Shown piece after piece: positions 24,934 through 33,043 of a stretch of DNA of 64,000 bases. A model generated the notes under the pieces. That model was not told the origin of the DNA and ran no database searches. It worked only from the letters and a program-made list of their open reading frames with translations. A program made the position numbers and the translations under genes. This DNA comes from Vibrio mangrovi. Its GTDB lineage: Bacteria; Pseudomonadota; Gammaproteobacteria; Enterobacterales; Vibrionaceae. The stretch covers positions 1,984,001 through 2,048,000 of the forward strand of contig NZ_AP024883.1 of assembly GCF_024346955.1 (NCBI RefSeq), written 5' to 3'. Each line of letters begins with the position of its first letter. The stretch's first letter is position 1.

Positions 24934-27102
24934 ATGACATTTAAATCGATTCAGACCAAGATAGCGCTCGCCGCAGGTATATGTTTATTCATTACATCAG
25001 GGCTTTTGGTCGGATATAGCGTCTACTCCTCTTCGGTAAGTCAACAGCTCGTTTCTCAGCAAGTTTCGACTATTGTAAAATCAACCACCATCAGTCAATT
25101 GGAAGCCACTGCATCCAATTATGCCCAGTCAATCAGCCGACGTCTTGAAAAAGGACTCGATGCAGCACAAACGCTGGCGGATGCTGCTTCTGCTTCAAAA
25201 ACCTACGAAGAGGCAAACCGTACACTGGTGTTGAACAGAAATTCTTTCAATGAGATGTTGCTGAAGATCCTTGAACGAAATCCGGATCTCAACGGTTCTT
25301 ACAGCTGCTGGGCACCAAACGCTTTTGACCAACAGGATTTTCTGAACGCGACCGGCCTTGATGGCAATAACGAAGAAACCGGACGCTACACACCATACTG
25401 GACCAGAGATCGCTCAGGAAAAGTCGAAATCCAGCCGCTGGTCGAATATGATTCGACCGAATCTCATCCCAATGGTGTAATGAAAGGTGCCTGGTATCAG
25501 GTACCGGAAAAAACGCTGCATAAAACGGTTACAGCCCCACTTCCTTATGTTGTTCAGGGAAAGAATGTCTGGCTGGCAACGCTATCGGTTCCCGTACTCG
25601 TTAACGGGGAGTTCAGAGGCGTCGTCGGTACGGACTACAATCTCGATTTTGTGCAACAGATGAGTCAGCAGGTTTCATCCGAACTTTATGACGGCCAGTC
25701 ACAGATTTCAATTCTGACAGACACAGGACTTGTTATTGCAGATAGCCAGAAACCGGAGTTCATCGGACAGTCAATCCGTGAGTTATTTGGTGATAGTAGT
25801 GATGAAGTATTACAGGTTATTAAACAAAAAAAACCGATGACCCAATCTGATGATCAGGATAACCTGCTGGAAATATATGTCCCGATATCACTGGGGGACA
25901 GCGGTGTTACCTGGTTTTTCTTAATTCGTGTCGATCAGAACCTTGTTCTTCAGAACGTAAATCAGCTTTCTCAGGAGCTTGCTGATAACAATCAAAAAGG
26001 AATGACCTGGCAAATTATCATCGGCCTGGGGATTACAATCCTTGCCATTTGCGCATTGTTCCTCATGGCCCGGAGTCTTACCCGCCCTATTCTGGCAGCA
26101 GTAAACATGGCTCAGACCATTGCCAGTGGTCAGTTCCATAGCCGTCTGAACTACCACTCTGCCGATGAAGTCGGTCAACTGTCCGATGCATTGGATAATA
26201 TGGCTGACAGCCTACAGAAACAGGTATCGGTCGCTGAACAGATTTCCCGCGGTGATCTGAATCTGACCGTTGATCTCGCCTCTGAAGACGATCAGCTCGG
26301 GCACGCATTGGCGCAGATGGTCAATGACCTCAATTCGTTGGTCAGTCAGATTCGCAACCGTTCCGGAGTCATCACTCAGAACGCAGACACGATTGCCGGA
26401 CTCAGTCAGGATCTGGCGAATGGCGCCACAAACTCTTCTTCATCTATTACCGAAATCAGTGCAACAATCGCCGAGATTACTGCACAGATCAAAGAAAGTT
26501 CGGCTCATGCAGAGCAAGCCAGCACTCTTTCTCAACAATCGCTCCAGTCGGCTGAAAACGGAAATGAGCTGATGGCCGAGCTCAGGGATGCAATGCAGGA
26601 TATCGAATCCTCAGGAAACGATATCAACAATATTATCCAATCCATTGAGGAAATCGCAGAGCAGACCAACCTGCTGGCTTTGAATGCTGCAATAGAGGCG
26701 GCCCGGGCCGGAGAACAGGGACGCGGTTTTGCCGTCGTGGCCGATGAAGTACGACAGCTGGCAGCCCGGAGCGCACAAGCGGTCCAACAGACTTCCTCAC
26801 TAATCGAAACATCATCTCAAAGAACCCGACGGGGGATTCAGTTATCCCAACAAACCGCAGAAGCGCTCAATATCATCGTCCAGAGTATCAGTGAAGTTTC
26901 CTCACTGGTGAATGAGATTAATCAGGCGGCAACCGAACAGGCAGAGGGAGCAGAACAGATTAACCTTGGTATCCACCAGATTGACGAGGTCACCCACCAG
27001 AACACAACCAATTCAGAACAATGTGCTCAGTCAGCTCAGGAGCTGACAGAACAGTCAGAGCAGCTCAATGTTTTGATTCAACAATTTAAACTCAGAGGTT
27101 AA
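24934..27102 (+). CDS. Methyl-accepting chemotaxis protein with dCache-type sensor
   Basis: 722 aa. Helix 1 (IALAAGICLFITSGLLVGYS) and helix 2 near residues 355-375 (MTWQIIIGLGITILAICALF) enclose a periplasmic domain of about 300 residues. GSYSCWAPNAFD, GRYTPYWTRDRSG and LSVPVLVNGEFRGVVGTDY are typical of dCache_1 (PDC) sensors. A HAMP domain (SLTRPILAAVNMAQTIASGQ) follows, then the signalling domain with the invariant hairpin tip EEIAEQTNLLALNAAIEAAR near 570. It has no C-terminal NWETF pentapeptide, so methylation enzymes would act without that tether. Ligand unknown; dCache receptors often bind amino acids. Confidence 0.95.
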   Translation: MTFKSIQTKIALAAGICLFITSGLLVGYSVYSSSVSQQLVSQQVSTIVKSTTISQLEATASNYAQSISRRLEKGLDAAQTLADAASASKTYEEANRTLVLNRNSFNEMLLKILERNPDLNGSYSCWAPNAFDQQDFLNATGLDGNNEETGRYTPYWTRDRSGKVEIQPLVEYDSTESHPNGVMKGAWYQVPEKTLHKTVTAPLPYVVQGKNVWLATLSVPVLVNGEFRGVVGTDYNLDFVQQMSQQVSSELYDGQSQISILTDTGLVIADSQKPEFIGQSIRELFGDSSDEVLQVIKQKKPMTQSDDQDNLLEIYVPISLGDSGVTWFFLIRVDQNLVLQNVNQLSQELADNNQKGMTWQIIIGLGITILAICALFLMARSLTRPILAAVNMAQTIASGQFHSRLNYHSADEVGQLSDALDNMADSLQKQVSVAEQISRGDLNLTVDLASEDDQLGHALAQMVNDLNSLVSQIRNRSGVITQNADTIAGLSQDLANGATNSSSSITEISATIAEITAQIKESSAHAEQASTLSQQSLQSAENGNELMAELRDAMQDIESSGNDINNIIQSIEEIAEQTNLLALNAAIEAARAGEQGRGFAVVADEVRQLAARSAQAVQQTSSLIETSSQRTRRGIQLSQQTAEALNIIVQSISEVSSLVNEINQAATEQAEGAEQINLGIHQIDEVTHQNTTNSEQCAQSAQELTEQSEQLNVLIQQFKLRG

Positions 27103-27136
27103 AAAGCCAAGAGACACCCCGAATCCCCAAAGTTCC

Positions 27137-27185
27137 TCCCTCTTCTGTTTATTGTAAGAATTTACAGAGGAGGGATAATCTTGCT
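27137..27185 (+). terminator. Probable terminator of the chemoreceptor gene
   Basis: TCCCTCTTCTGT (27137-27148) pairs with ACAGAGGAGGGA (27164-27175) with one G-U pair; a T-rich but broken tail follows. It is 34 bp past the stop. Confidence 0.5.
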
Positions 27186-27243
27186 TTCCTAAACCAGACT
27201 TTCACTTTAATATCCCATAGGAAATAAGTCGGATATACAATGG

Positions 27244-27510
27244 TATACCCAAGTGACCTCAAGATGCGGTTTCAGCGAGAATCATTGGGCACAGAGGCAA
27301 GGCAGAGATTTGAGTCATAGCTCTGTTCTATGGTAAAAATCTCTAACACAGTCTATGTGCCCAATGAACTCGCCCTTCGGGAGTGCTTCAATCGACTCAT
27401 TTCTGTGTCAAATGTCGTTGAAAGGGGAATGCCATTCCTGCCGACATTTTCCTAGAATGGAGTCGATTGAAGGCACTCTGAATTCAGCATCTTGAGGTTA
27501 CTTGGGTATA
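27244..27510. mobile_element. MITE-like palindromic repeat element, 267 bp
   Basis: The ends are 24-bp inverted repeats matching at 23 of 24 positions (27244-27267 and 27487-27510; outer bases TATACCCAAGT). Inside are two large stem domains. Domain 1 pairs TCATTGGGCACA (27282-27293) with TGTGCCCAATGA (27356-27367), with inner stems AGAGATTT/AAATCTCT and CATAG/CTATG. Domain 2 pairs TTCAATCGACTC (27387-27398) with GAGTCGATTGAA (27460-27471), with inner stems AAATGTCG/CGACATTT and GGAAT/ATTCC. There is no open frame. Both ends read TA-TACCC, compatible with a TA target duplication of IS630/Tc1 type. The right end is one base before the cls ATG. Confidence 0.8.
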
Positions 27511-27511
27511 T

Positions 27512-28966
27512 ATGGATAAAATCTATCACATCCTCACTTTGGTCAGCATTGGGATTTACTGGCTACTTGTTGCACTTGTTACTTTTCGGATTGTATTAAA
27601 GAAAAGAGCAGTCAGTGTTTCTCTGGCCTGGCTCATGGTGATCTATATCCTGCCGATTCTTGGTGTTTTTTGTTACTTCCTGTTCGGAGAGCTGAATCTG
27701 GGAAGGAAAAGAGCCGAACGGGCAAAAGCCATGTCTCCCTCTTTTAGTGATTGGTTTACACAGTTAAACAGCTGTCAGGCTCACATTACTGAAAACATGG
27801 GTGCTCATATCTATAAAATCGATGAGCTTTGTAATCACCGGATGGGCATTCCGGCACTGAGTGGAAATTCACTTTCACTTCAGACCGATCCAAAAGTTAT
27901 TCTGAACACCATCATTACAGATATTGAACAGGCCCGGTACTCGATCCGGATGGTTTTTTATATCTGGCATATCGGTGGCCTGGCGGATGCCGTCGCTTCT
28001 AGCCTGATTCAGGCAGCCAAACGGGGAGTTGATGTTAAAGTGCTGCTTGACTCAGCCGGGAGTCACCGGTTTATCAAAAGCCACTGGTATACGATTATGA
28101 CGAATGCCGGAGTACAGATCGTACAGGCTCTGGAAGTTCGTCCCTGGCGGATTTTTCTGCACCGCCTCGACCTGCGCCAGCACCGGAAAATTATCGTCAT
28201 TGATGATACTGTTGCTTATACCGGTTCAATGAATATGGTTGATCCTGCATACTTCAAACGAGATTCAGGGGTCGGACAATGGGTGGACATCATGATCCGC
28301 CTCACCGGGCCAACAGTCAACGTATTATCAGCAATTCACTGCTGGGACTGGGAGTTTGAAACCGGAAGAAGGGAGTTTCCGCAGATCCCTCAGTGCACAG
28401 TTAACAACGGCCTGCCTCAGCATCCCATTCAGGTTGTTCCTTCCGGTCCGGGTATGCCCGAGTATTTAATCTCACAGGCACTGATACTGGCGATCCATCA
28501 GGCAAATCAGTCCATCAGAATTACAACCCCATATTTTGTGCCCAGCTCCGAACTGCTTTCTGCACTAAAAACCGCAGCACACAGGGGAATTCAGATTGAG
28601 CTCATCATTCCTCATAAAAATGATTCAACCATGGTTAAATGGGCTTCCCGCTCCTACTACGGGGAGCTGTTGGACATCGGTATCTCAATTTATGAATTTT
28701 ATGGCGGACTACTACACACCAAGTCGGTTGTGATTGACCAACAGTTTTGTCTGGTCGGAACTGTGAATATGGATATGCGTAGCTTATGGTTAAACTTTGA
28801 AGTGACACTGGCCGTTGATGATATCGAATTCACCCGGGAGCTTTATCAGTTACAGAACGAATATATCGAGCAGTCCTATCCGGTGACTTATGAACAATGG
28901 AAGGAACGCCCGCATTACAACCGGGTTCTGGAGCGGATTTATTATCTTTTCAACCCATTATTATGA
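27512..28966 (+). CDS. cls: Cardiolipin synthase
   Basis: 484 aa, the length of ClsA. Two N-terminal membrane helices (IGIYWLLVALVTFRIVL; LAWLMVIYILPILGVFCYFL) precede two phospholipase-D motifs, HRKIIVIDDTVAYTGSMN near residue 225 and HTKSVVIDQQFCLVGTVN near 405. It joins two phosphatidylglycerol molecules into cardiolipin and glycerol at the inner membrane. The ATG at 27512 matches the usual ClsA start region (a helix begins at once), yet the 20 bases before it belong entirely to the repeat element, and the nearest GAGG is 15 bases away. Its ribosome binding site and 5' leader are therefore supplied by the insertion, or are weak. Confidence 0.95.
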   Translation: MDKIYHILTLVSIGIYWLLVALVTFRIVLKKRAVSVSLAWLMVIYILPILGVFCYFLFGELNLGRKRAERAKAMSPSFSDWFTQLNSCQAHITENMGAHIYKIDELCNHRMGIPALSGNSLSLQTDPKVILNTIITDIEQARYSIRMVFYIWHIGGLADAVASSLIQAAKRGVDVKVLLDSAGSHRFIKSHWYTIMTNAGVQIVQALEVRPWRIFLHRLDLRQHRKIIVIDDTVAYTGSMNMVDPAYFKRDSGVGQWVDIMIRLTGPTVNVLSAIHCWDWEFETGRREFPQIPQCTVNNGLPQHPIQVVPSGPGMPEYLISQALILAIHQANQSIRITTPYFVPSSELLSALKTAAHRGIQIELIIPHKNDSTMVKWASRSYYGELLDIGISIYEFYGGLLHTKSVVIDQQFCLVGTVNMDMRSLWLNFEVTLAVDDIEFTRELYQLQNEYIEQSYPVTYEQWKERPHYNRVLERIYYLFNPLL

Positions 28967-29049
28967 CTTTTTTCACGCTTGGGGTTGAAATAGACATCCC
29001 TGCCATGTTTTAAATAAACAATAATCAAGTCTGCCTTAAAGGACACTGC

Positions 29050-30249
29050 ATGTCAGAAGGAAAAAAAACTAAATTTGTCGTCGCCGGACGCGATAAAAAA
29101 TGGACACAGGGAACGGTCAATCCGCCGGTACAACGTGCTTCAACGATCGTTTTCAACTCTGTTGCAGAGAAAAATCACGCAACGATAAACCGGGCAAACA
29201 AGACTCTTTTCTATGGTCGCCGGGGAACCAACACCCACTTCGCTTTTCAGGATGCCATGACGGAGATCGAAGGCGGTGCAGGATGTGCACTTTATCCTTG
29301 TGGTACCGCAGCTATTGCCAACGCGATTCTCTCTTTCGTTGAAACTGGCGATCATATTCTGATGGTGGATACCTGTTATGAACCCACCCGGGATTTCTGT
29401 GAAACCATCATGAAGAAAATGGGGGTTGAAACGACCTATTACGATCCGATGATCGGGGCAGATATCGAAACCCTGATCCGCCCCAATACCAGAATTTTAT
29501 TTACGGAGTCTCCCGGTTCGATCACGATGGAAGTTCAGGATATTCCGACACTTTCCCGAATTGCCCATGCACATGACATCATTGTGATGCTGGATAATAC
29601 CTGGGGCGCCGGTGTGAATTTCTCACCGTTTGAACATGGTGTTGATATTTCTATACAGGCTGCGACCAAATATATTGTCGGTCATTCTGATGTGATGCTG
29701 GGAACAGCCGTCGCCAGTGAAAAATACTGGGATCAGCTACGTGAACAAAGCTATCTGATGGGCCAGTGTGTTTCTCCGGACGATGCTTATCTGGGGCTAC
29801 GGGGCATCCGGACACTGGATGTCAGGCTGAGACAACATGCTGAGAGCAGTCTAAAGATCGCTCAATGGCTGGCAGAGCGTCCGGAAGTGGATCATGTACG
29901 CCATCCGGCTTTGGAGAGCTGTCCCGGGCATATGTACTTTAAACGGGACTTTACCGGTGGCAATGGTCTGTTCTCTTTTGTACTGAAAACCAGCGACCCT
30001 CGTGCAACAACCGCCCTGCTCGATGATATGAAACATTTCAGTATGGGTTATTCATGGGGTGGTTTTGAAAGTCTGATTCTTGCCAATGAACCTAAAAGCT
30101 TCAACACATTACGTACTGTCGCCAATCCAAACTTTACCGGAACTCTGATTCGGATTCATGTCGGTCTCGAAGATACCGACGACCTGATTGCTGATCTGGA
30201 AGAAGGTTTCCGACGCTATCAGAAAGCGCTGGACAACCATTCCGCATAA
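29050..30249 (+). CDS. metC: Cystathionine beta-lyase
   Basis: 399 aa, close to E. coli MetC. It is a cytoplasmic fold-type I PLP enzyme that splits cystathionine into homocysteine, pyruvate and ammonia in methionine synthesis. FYGRRGTNTHFAFQDAM near residue 55 binds phosphate, MLDNTWGAGVNF near 180 holds the aspartate that contacts the pyridine nitrogen, and ATKYIVGHSDVMLGT near 205 carries the PLP lysine. AAGGA lies six bases before the ATG. It is monocistronic. No convincing MetJ box repeat is visible in the 83 bp before it. Confidence 0.94.
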   Translation: MSEGKKTKFVVAGRDKKWTQGTVNPPVQRASTIVFNSVAEKNHATINRANKTLFYGRRGTNTHFAFQDAMTEIEGGAGCALYPCGTAAIANAILSFVETGDHILMVDTCYEPTRDFCETIMKKMGVETTYYDPMIGADIETLIRPNTRILFTESPGSITMEVQDIPTLSRIAHAHDIIVMLDNTWGAGVNFSPFEHGVDISIQAATKYIVGHSDVMLGTAVASEKYWDQLREQSYLMGQCVSPDDAYLGLRGIRTLDVRLRQHAESSLKIAQWLAERPEVDHVRHPALESCPGHMYFKRDFTGGNGLFSFVLKTSDPRATTALLDDMKHFSMGYSWGGFESLILANEPKSFNTLRTVANPNFTGTLIRIHVGLEDTDDLIADLEEGFRRYQKALDNHSA

Positions 30250-30261
30250 ATGAGTGGTAAA

Positions 30262-30292
30262 CTCTCCGGCATTTGATTTCAAAGCCGGAGAA
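30262..30292 (+). terminator. Hairpin downstream of metC
   Basis: TCTCCGGC (30263-30270) pairs with GCCGGAGA (30284-30291), extended by TTTG/CAAA inside. No T run follows, so it may need other factors to terminate. Confidence 0.45.
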
Positions 30293-30372
30293 CGCCCATC
30301 CTGTCCACGATTATAAACTCACTACAGACTCAAATTCCTTAGGATACTTCCGGCAAATTTAACAGCAACGGG

Positions 30373-30765
30373 CTACAGGTTACGAAATGCTTTATTGACC
30401 CGGAAAGCATCCGACGTCACATACGCCTCAATCTGACATACTTTTTCTTCTACACGTTCCAGTTCCTGATCCAAGTTCCGGAGTAACTGGCTGGCTGAGG
30501 CTCCCTGCTTCCAGGGACGACTTTTCAGTTTATGCTCGCGCTGCATCTGAATCGTCTGCTCATAATCTTCCGGCTGCTTTTCCAGCATCAGGCTGAGGGC
30601 AATATAGGCAAGAATCACCAGAAAACCGCCGCCCAGCAATGTGGCAGACAAAACAATAATTCTGACCAGCCATACTTCCAGTTCAAAATAGTTTGCCAGT
30701 CCGGCACAAACCCCGGAAAATTTTCCTTGCCGGGGATCCCGGTACAGCGCCTTATTTCCCCTCAT
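30373..30765 (-). CDS. pspC: Phage shock protein C
   Basis: 130 aa. The PspC domain MRGNKALYRDPRQGKFSGVC...LANYFELEVWLVRIIVLSAT is followed by a membrane helix (GGGFLVILAYIALSLML) and a C-terminal charged helix (LDQELERVEEKVCQIEAYV), the usual layout. PspC senses inner-membrane stress and, with PspB, draws PspA away from PspF. The ATG at 30765 overlaps the last codons of pspB and has GGAG eight bases upstream, which rules out a longer frame. It is the last psp gene here; pspD and pspE are not present. Confidence 0.94.
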   Translation of the reverse strand: MRGNKALYRDPRQGKFSGVCAGLANYFELEVWLVRIIVLSATLLGGGFLVILAYIALSLMLEKQPEDYEQTIQMQREHKLKSRPWKQGASASQLLRNLDQELERVEEKVCQIEAYVTSDAFRVNKAFRNL

Positions 30766-30991
30766 AATTCGATCTCCAGTTTGGCGTTTCATCATCCAGA
30801 ATTTTTTCTAATGTATGAACGCGCTGTTGCAGAGATTCAGCTTTCTCCGACAGGGTTGCTAACTGTTCATAGTCCTCCTGACTCAAACCACCATCCGAAC
30901 GTTTTTTACTCCGGTAGTGAAGAATCAGCCACAATGGTGCCACCACCACCATGAAAACGATCAGTGGCACAGAGACAAGCATCACTAACAT
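30752..30991 (-). CDS. pspB: Phage shock protein B
   Basis: 79 aa. An N-terminal membrane helix (MLVSVPLIVFMVVVAPLWLIL) is followed by LHYRSKKR and an acidic coiled coil (YEQLATLSEKAESLQQRVHT), as in PspB. It works with PspC as the membrane sensor. The ATG at 30991 has AAGGAG five bases upstream and lies 9 bp after pspA. A frame two codons longer would need a GTG inside that site. Confidence 0.93.
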   Translation of the reverse strand: MLVMLVSVPLIVFMVVVAPLWLILHYRSKKRSDGGLSQEDYEQLATLSEKAESLQQRVHTLEKILDDETPNWRSNYEGK

Positions 30992-31000
30992 AGTCACTCC

Positions 31001-31675
31001 TTATTCTGATTCACTTTTCTTCAGTGCCTGTTTCAGCTTAGCCAGTTCACTGTCGATCTCATCCTGCGCCTGAAGCTCGGCAAATTCCTGATCCAGTGAT
31101 TTCCCATGACCGGTTTGTTCGTAAATATCAGCCTCAGCTTCCAGCTCATCAACCCGTCTTGAAAACTGATCAAACTTAGCCATAGTCTCATCTGTCCGGT
31201 TACGGTGCAGATGACGCTGAACGTCCCGGCGTTTGCCCGCAGTCTGAGCCCGAATCATCATAGCTTTCTGTTTAGCTCTGGTTTCCGTGATTTTTGATTC
31301 CAGTTTGGTGATCTCACCAGCCAGTTTATCAATCGTCTCTTCAACCAGGGTGTACTCGGTTTTCAACCCTTTGACCATTTCCTGCAATTTCTGCTTTTCG
31401 ATTAGTGCAGCACGAGCTAAATCTTCTCTGTCTTTTGTCAGTGCCAGAGAAGCTTTTTGAGTCCATTCATCAATTTGACCTTCGAGTGACTCAATTTTTC
31501 TCAGCAGCTCTTTTTTATCTGCCAGCACTTTCGCAGAATGACTCCGGACTTCAACCAACGTATCTTCCATCTCCTGAATAATCAGACGAATCATTTTTTC
31601 AGGGTCTTCGGCTTTATCAAGTAGTGCACTGATATTGGAATTTACAATATCTGCAAATCGGGAAAAAATGCCCAT
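31001..31675 (-). CDS. pspA: Phage shock protein A (ESCRT-III/IM30 family)
   Basis: 224 aa (222 in E. coli). It starts MGIFSRFADIVNSNISALLD, the amphipathic helix that binds membranes, then runs as one long coiled coil with DPEKMIRLIIQEMEDTLVEV and the charged heptads that form the ESCRT-III-like fold. PspA binds and inhibits PspF when the membrane is healthy, and polymerises on damaged membrane to limit proton leak. The ATG at 31675 has AGGAGG eight bases upstream; the longer frame begins 14 codons earlier without support. Transcribed from a sigma-54 promoter. Confidence 0.96.
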   Translation of the reverse strand: MGIFSRFADIVNSNISALLDKAEDPEKMIRLIIQEMEDTLVEVRSHSAKVLADKKELLRKIESLEGQIDEWTQKASLALTKDREDLARAALIEKQKLQEMVKGLKTEYTLVEETIDKLAGEITKLESKITETRAKQKAMMIRAQTAGKRRDVQRHLHRNRTDETMAKFDQFSRRVDELEAEADIYEQTGHGKSLDQEFAELQAQDEIDSELAKLKQALKKSESE

Positions 31676-31758
31676 ATGAGGTTCCTCCTGTTTATCCAAC
31701 TTCACCTGATGTACCACTCCAGTGACTACTCACTGATACATCACTGTTTCATAAGACT

Positions 31759-31776
31759 AATCAAAACTTGTGCCAC
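31759..31776 (-). promoter_or_regulatory. Sigma-54 promoter of pspABC
   Basis: On the minus strand TGGCAC (31770-31775), five bases, then TTGA (31761-31764) give the -24/-12 layout with GG and the -12 dinucleotide ten bases apart; the -12 element has GA rather than GC. It is about 85 bp before the pspA start and lies between pspA and the divergent activator gene pspF. Confidence 0.75.
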
Positions 31777-31914
31777 TTTTTAATAGTCATAAAAATCAAC
31801 ATATTAACATTTCATACAGTCAATTTTACATGTGAGTATTTGTATTTATGACCAATTATTAGTTAATCTGACCACTACCTTTTCATTGGAATATCTTCTC
31901 GTTGGAACAACATC

Positions 31915-32922
31915 ATGAAAATTAATCTGATTGGTGAATCTCCTCATTTTCTGGCAGTGCTGGAGCAGGTTTCTCATCTGGCCCAGATAAACAGGCCGGT
32001 CTTAATCATGGGAGAACGTGGAACAGGAAAAGAGCTGATCGCCCAGCGCATTCATTATCTGTCCCAACGCTGGGAACATCCGATGATTTCCCTGAACTGT
32101 GCGGCCCTGTCCGAAGGGTTGATTGATTCGGAACTGTTCGGTCACGAGTCCGGCGCTTTTACCGGCTCCAAAGGTCGTCATCAGGGCCGGTTTGAGCGGG
32201 CGGAACATGGCAGCCTGTTTCTTGATGAACTAGCTACGGCACCACTGAATGTTCAGGAAAAACTTTTACGTGTCATTGAATACGGGGAATATGAGCGGGT
32301 CGGTGGTTCCCAGACACTGAAGACCGATGTTCGCCTGATTTGTGCAACCAATGGAGATTTATTATCACTGGCTGAACAGGGGAAATTCCGTTCGGATCTG
32401 CTGGACAGGCTGGCGTTTGACGTGGTCCACCTTCCGCCATTACGGGAGCGGCGAGAAGATATCTTGCTGCTGGCCGAACACTACGCGATACGGATGTGCC
32501 ATGAAATACAACTTCCCTATTTTCCCGGATTCAGCCAGCAGGTACGCGAAACACTGCTCGATTATCACTGGCCCGGAAACATCAGGGAACTGAAGAATGT
32601 GATTGAGCGGGCTGTCTACCGGCATCGTTCTGTCGATCATCCTATCGATCATCTGATTCTGAACCCATTCCAGTCTGAATGGAAACAGTCACAGAGTTCA
32701 GACTCAGCCCCACCAGCAAGAGAAAGTATCCATGTACCGGACTCGGTTTCATTTCCTGTTGATTTCAAAGTATGGATGGAAACTCAGGAACGTCAGGTCA
32801 TTATGCAGGCCTTGGTTCAAGCTAAATATAATCAAAGAAATGCCGCTCTGTTGCTGGGATTAAGCTATCATCAACTAAGAGGCCTCATCAGAAAATATCA
32901 GCTCATTACCAAAAATGAGTAA
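31915..32922 (+). CDS. pspF: Phage shock operon sigma-54 activator PspF
   Basis: 335 aa, beginning directly with the AAA+ domain and lacking a receiver domain, which is diagnostic of PspF. GERGTGKELIAQRIH near residue 33 is Walker A, ESGAFTGSKGRHQGRFE near 75 holds the GAFTG loop that touches sigma-54, and GSLFLDELATAP near 100 is Walker B with the PspF-type DELATA. The C-terminal helix-turn-helix (YNQRNAALLLGLSYHQLRGL) binds upstream enhancers. It is divergent from pspA and is held inactive by PspA. The sap operon follows on the same strand. Confidence 0.96.
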   Translation: MKINLIGESPHFLAVLEQVSHLAQINRPVLIMGERGTGKELIAQRIHYLSQRWEHPMISLNCAALSEGLIDSELFGHESGAFTGSKGRHQGRFERAEHGSLFLDELATAPLNVQEKLLRVIEYGEYERVGGSQTLKTDVRLICATNGDLLSLAEQGKFRSDLLDRLAFDVVHLPPLRERREDILLLAEHYAIRMCHEIQLPYFPGFSQQVRETLLDYHWPGNIRELKNVIERAVYRHRSVDHPIDHLILNPFQSEWKQSQSSDSAPPARESIHVPDSVSFPVDFKVWMETQERQVIMQALVQAKYNQRNAALLLGLSYHQLRGLIRKYQLITKNE

Positions 32923-33043
32923 TCTATGGATCATTTCAAAGTGTTTTTCGTTGGTTCACTCATATAAAAGTGGTAAATTAGCCGCTTATTTGAGGCAGAC
33001 TATATTTGGCTTAAGAGCCTCGTTTCATAAATTCGCTTTTAAA

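Noticed and set aside
28967..29049. MetJ operator before metC
   Set aside because: Only an isolated AGACATCC-like octamer; MetJ needs at least two adjacent boxes.
32915..33043. N-terminal extension of SapA by 43 residues
   Set aside because: The extension overlaps pspF and would bury the lipoprotein signal; MKILTKLTLSFCGLGLLTGC is a proper start.
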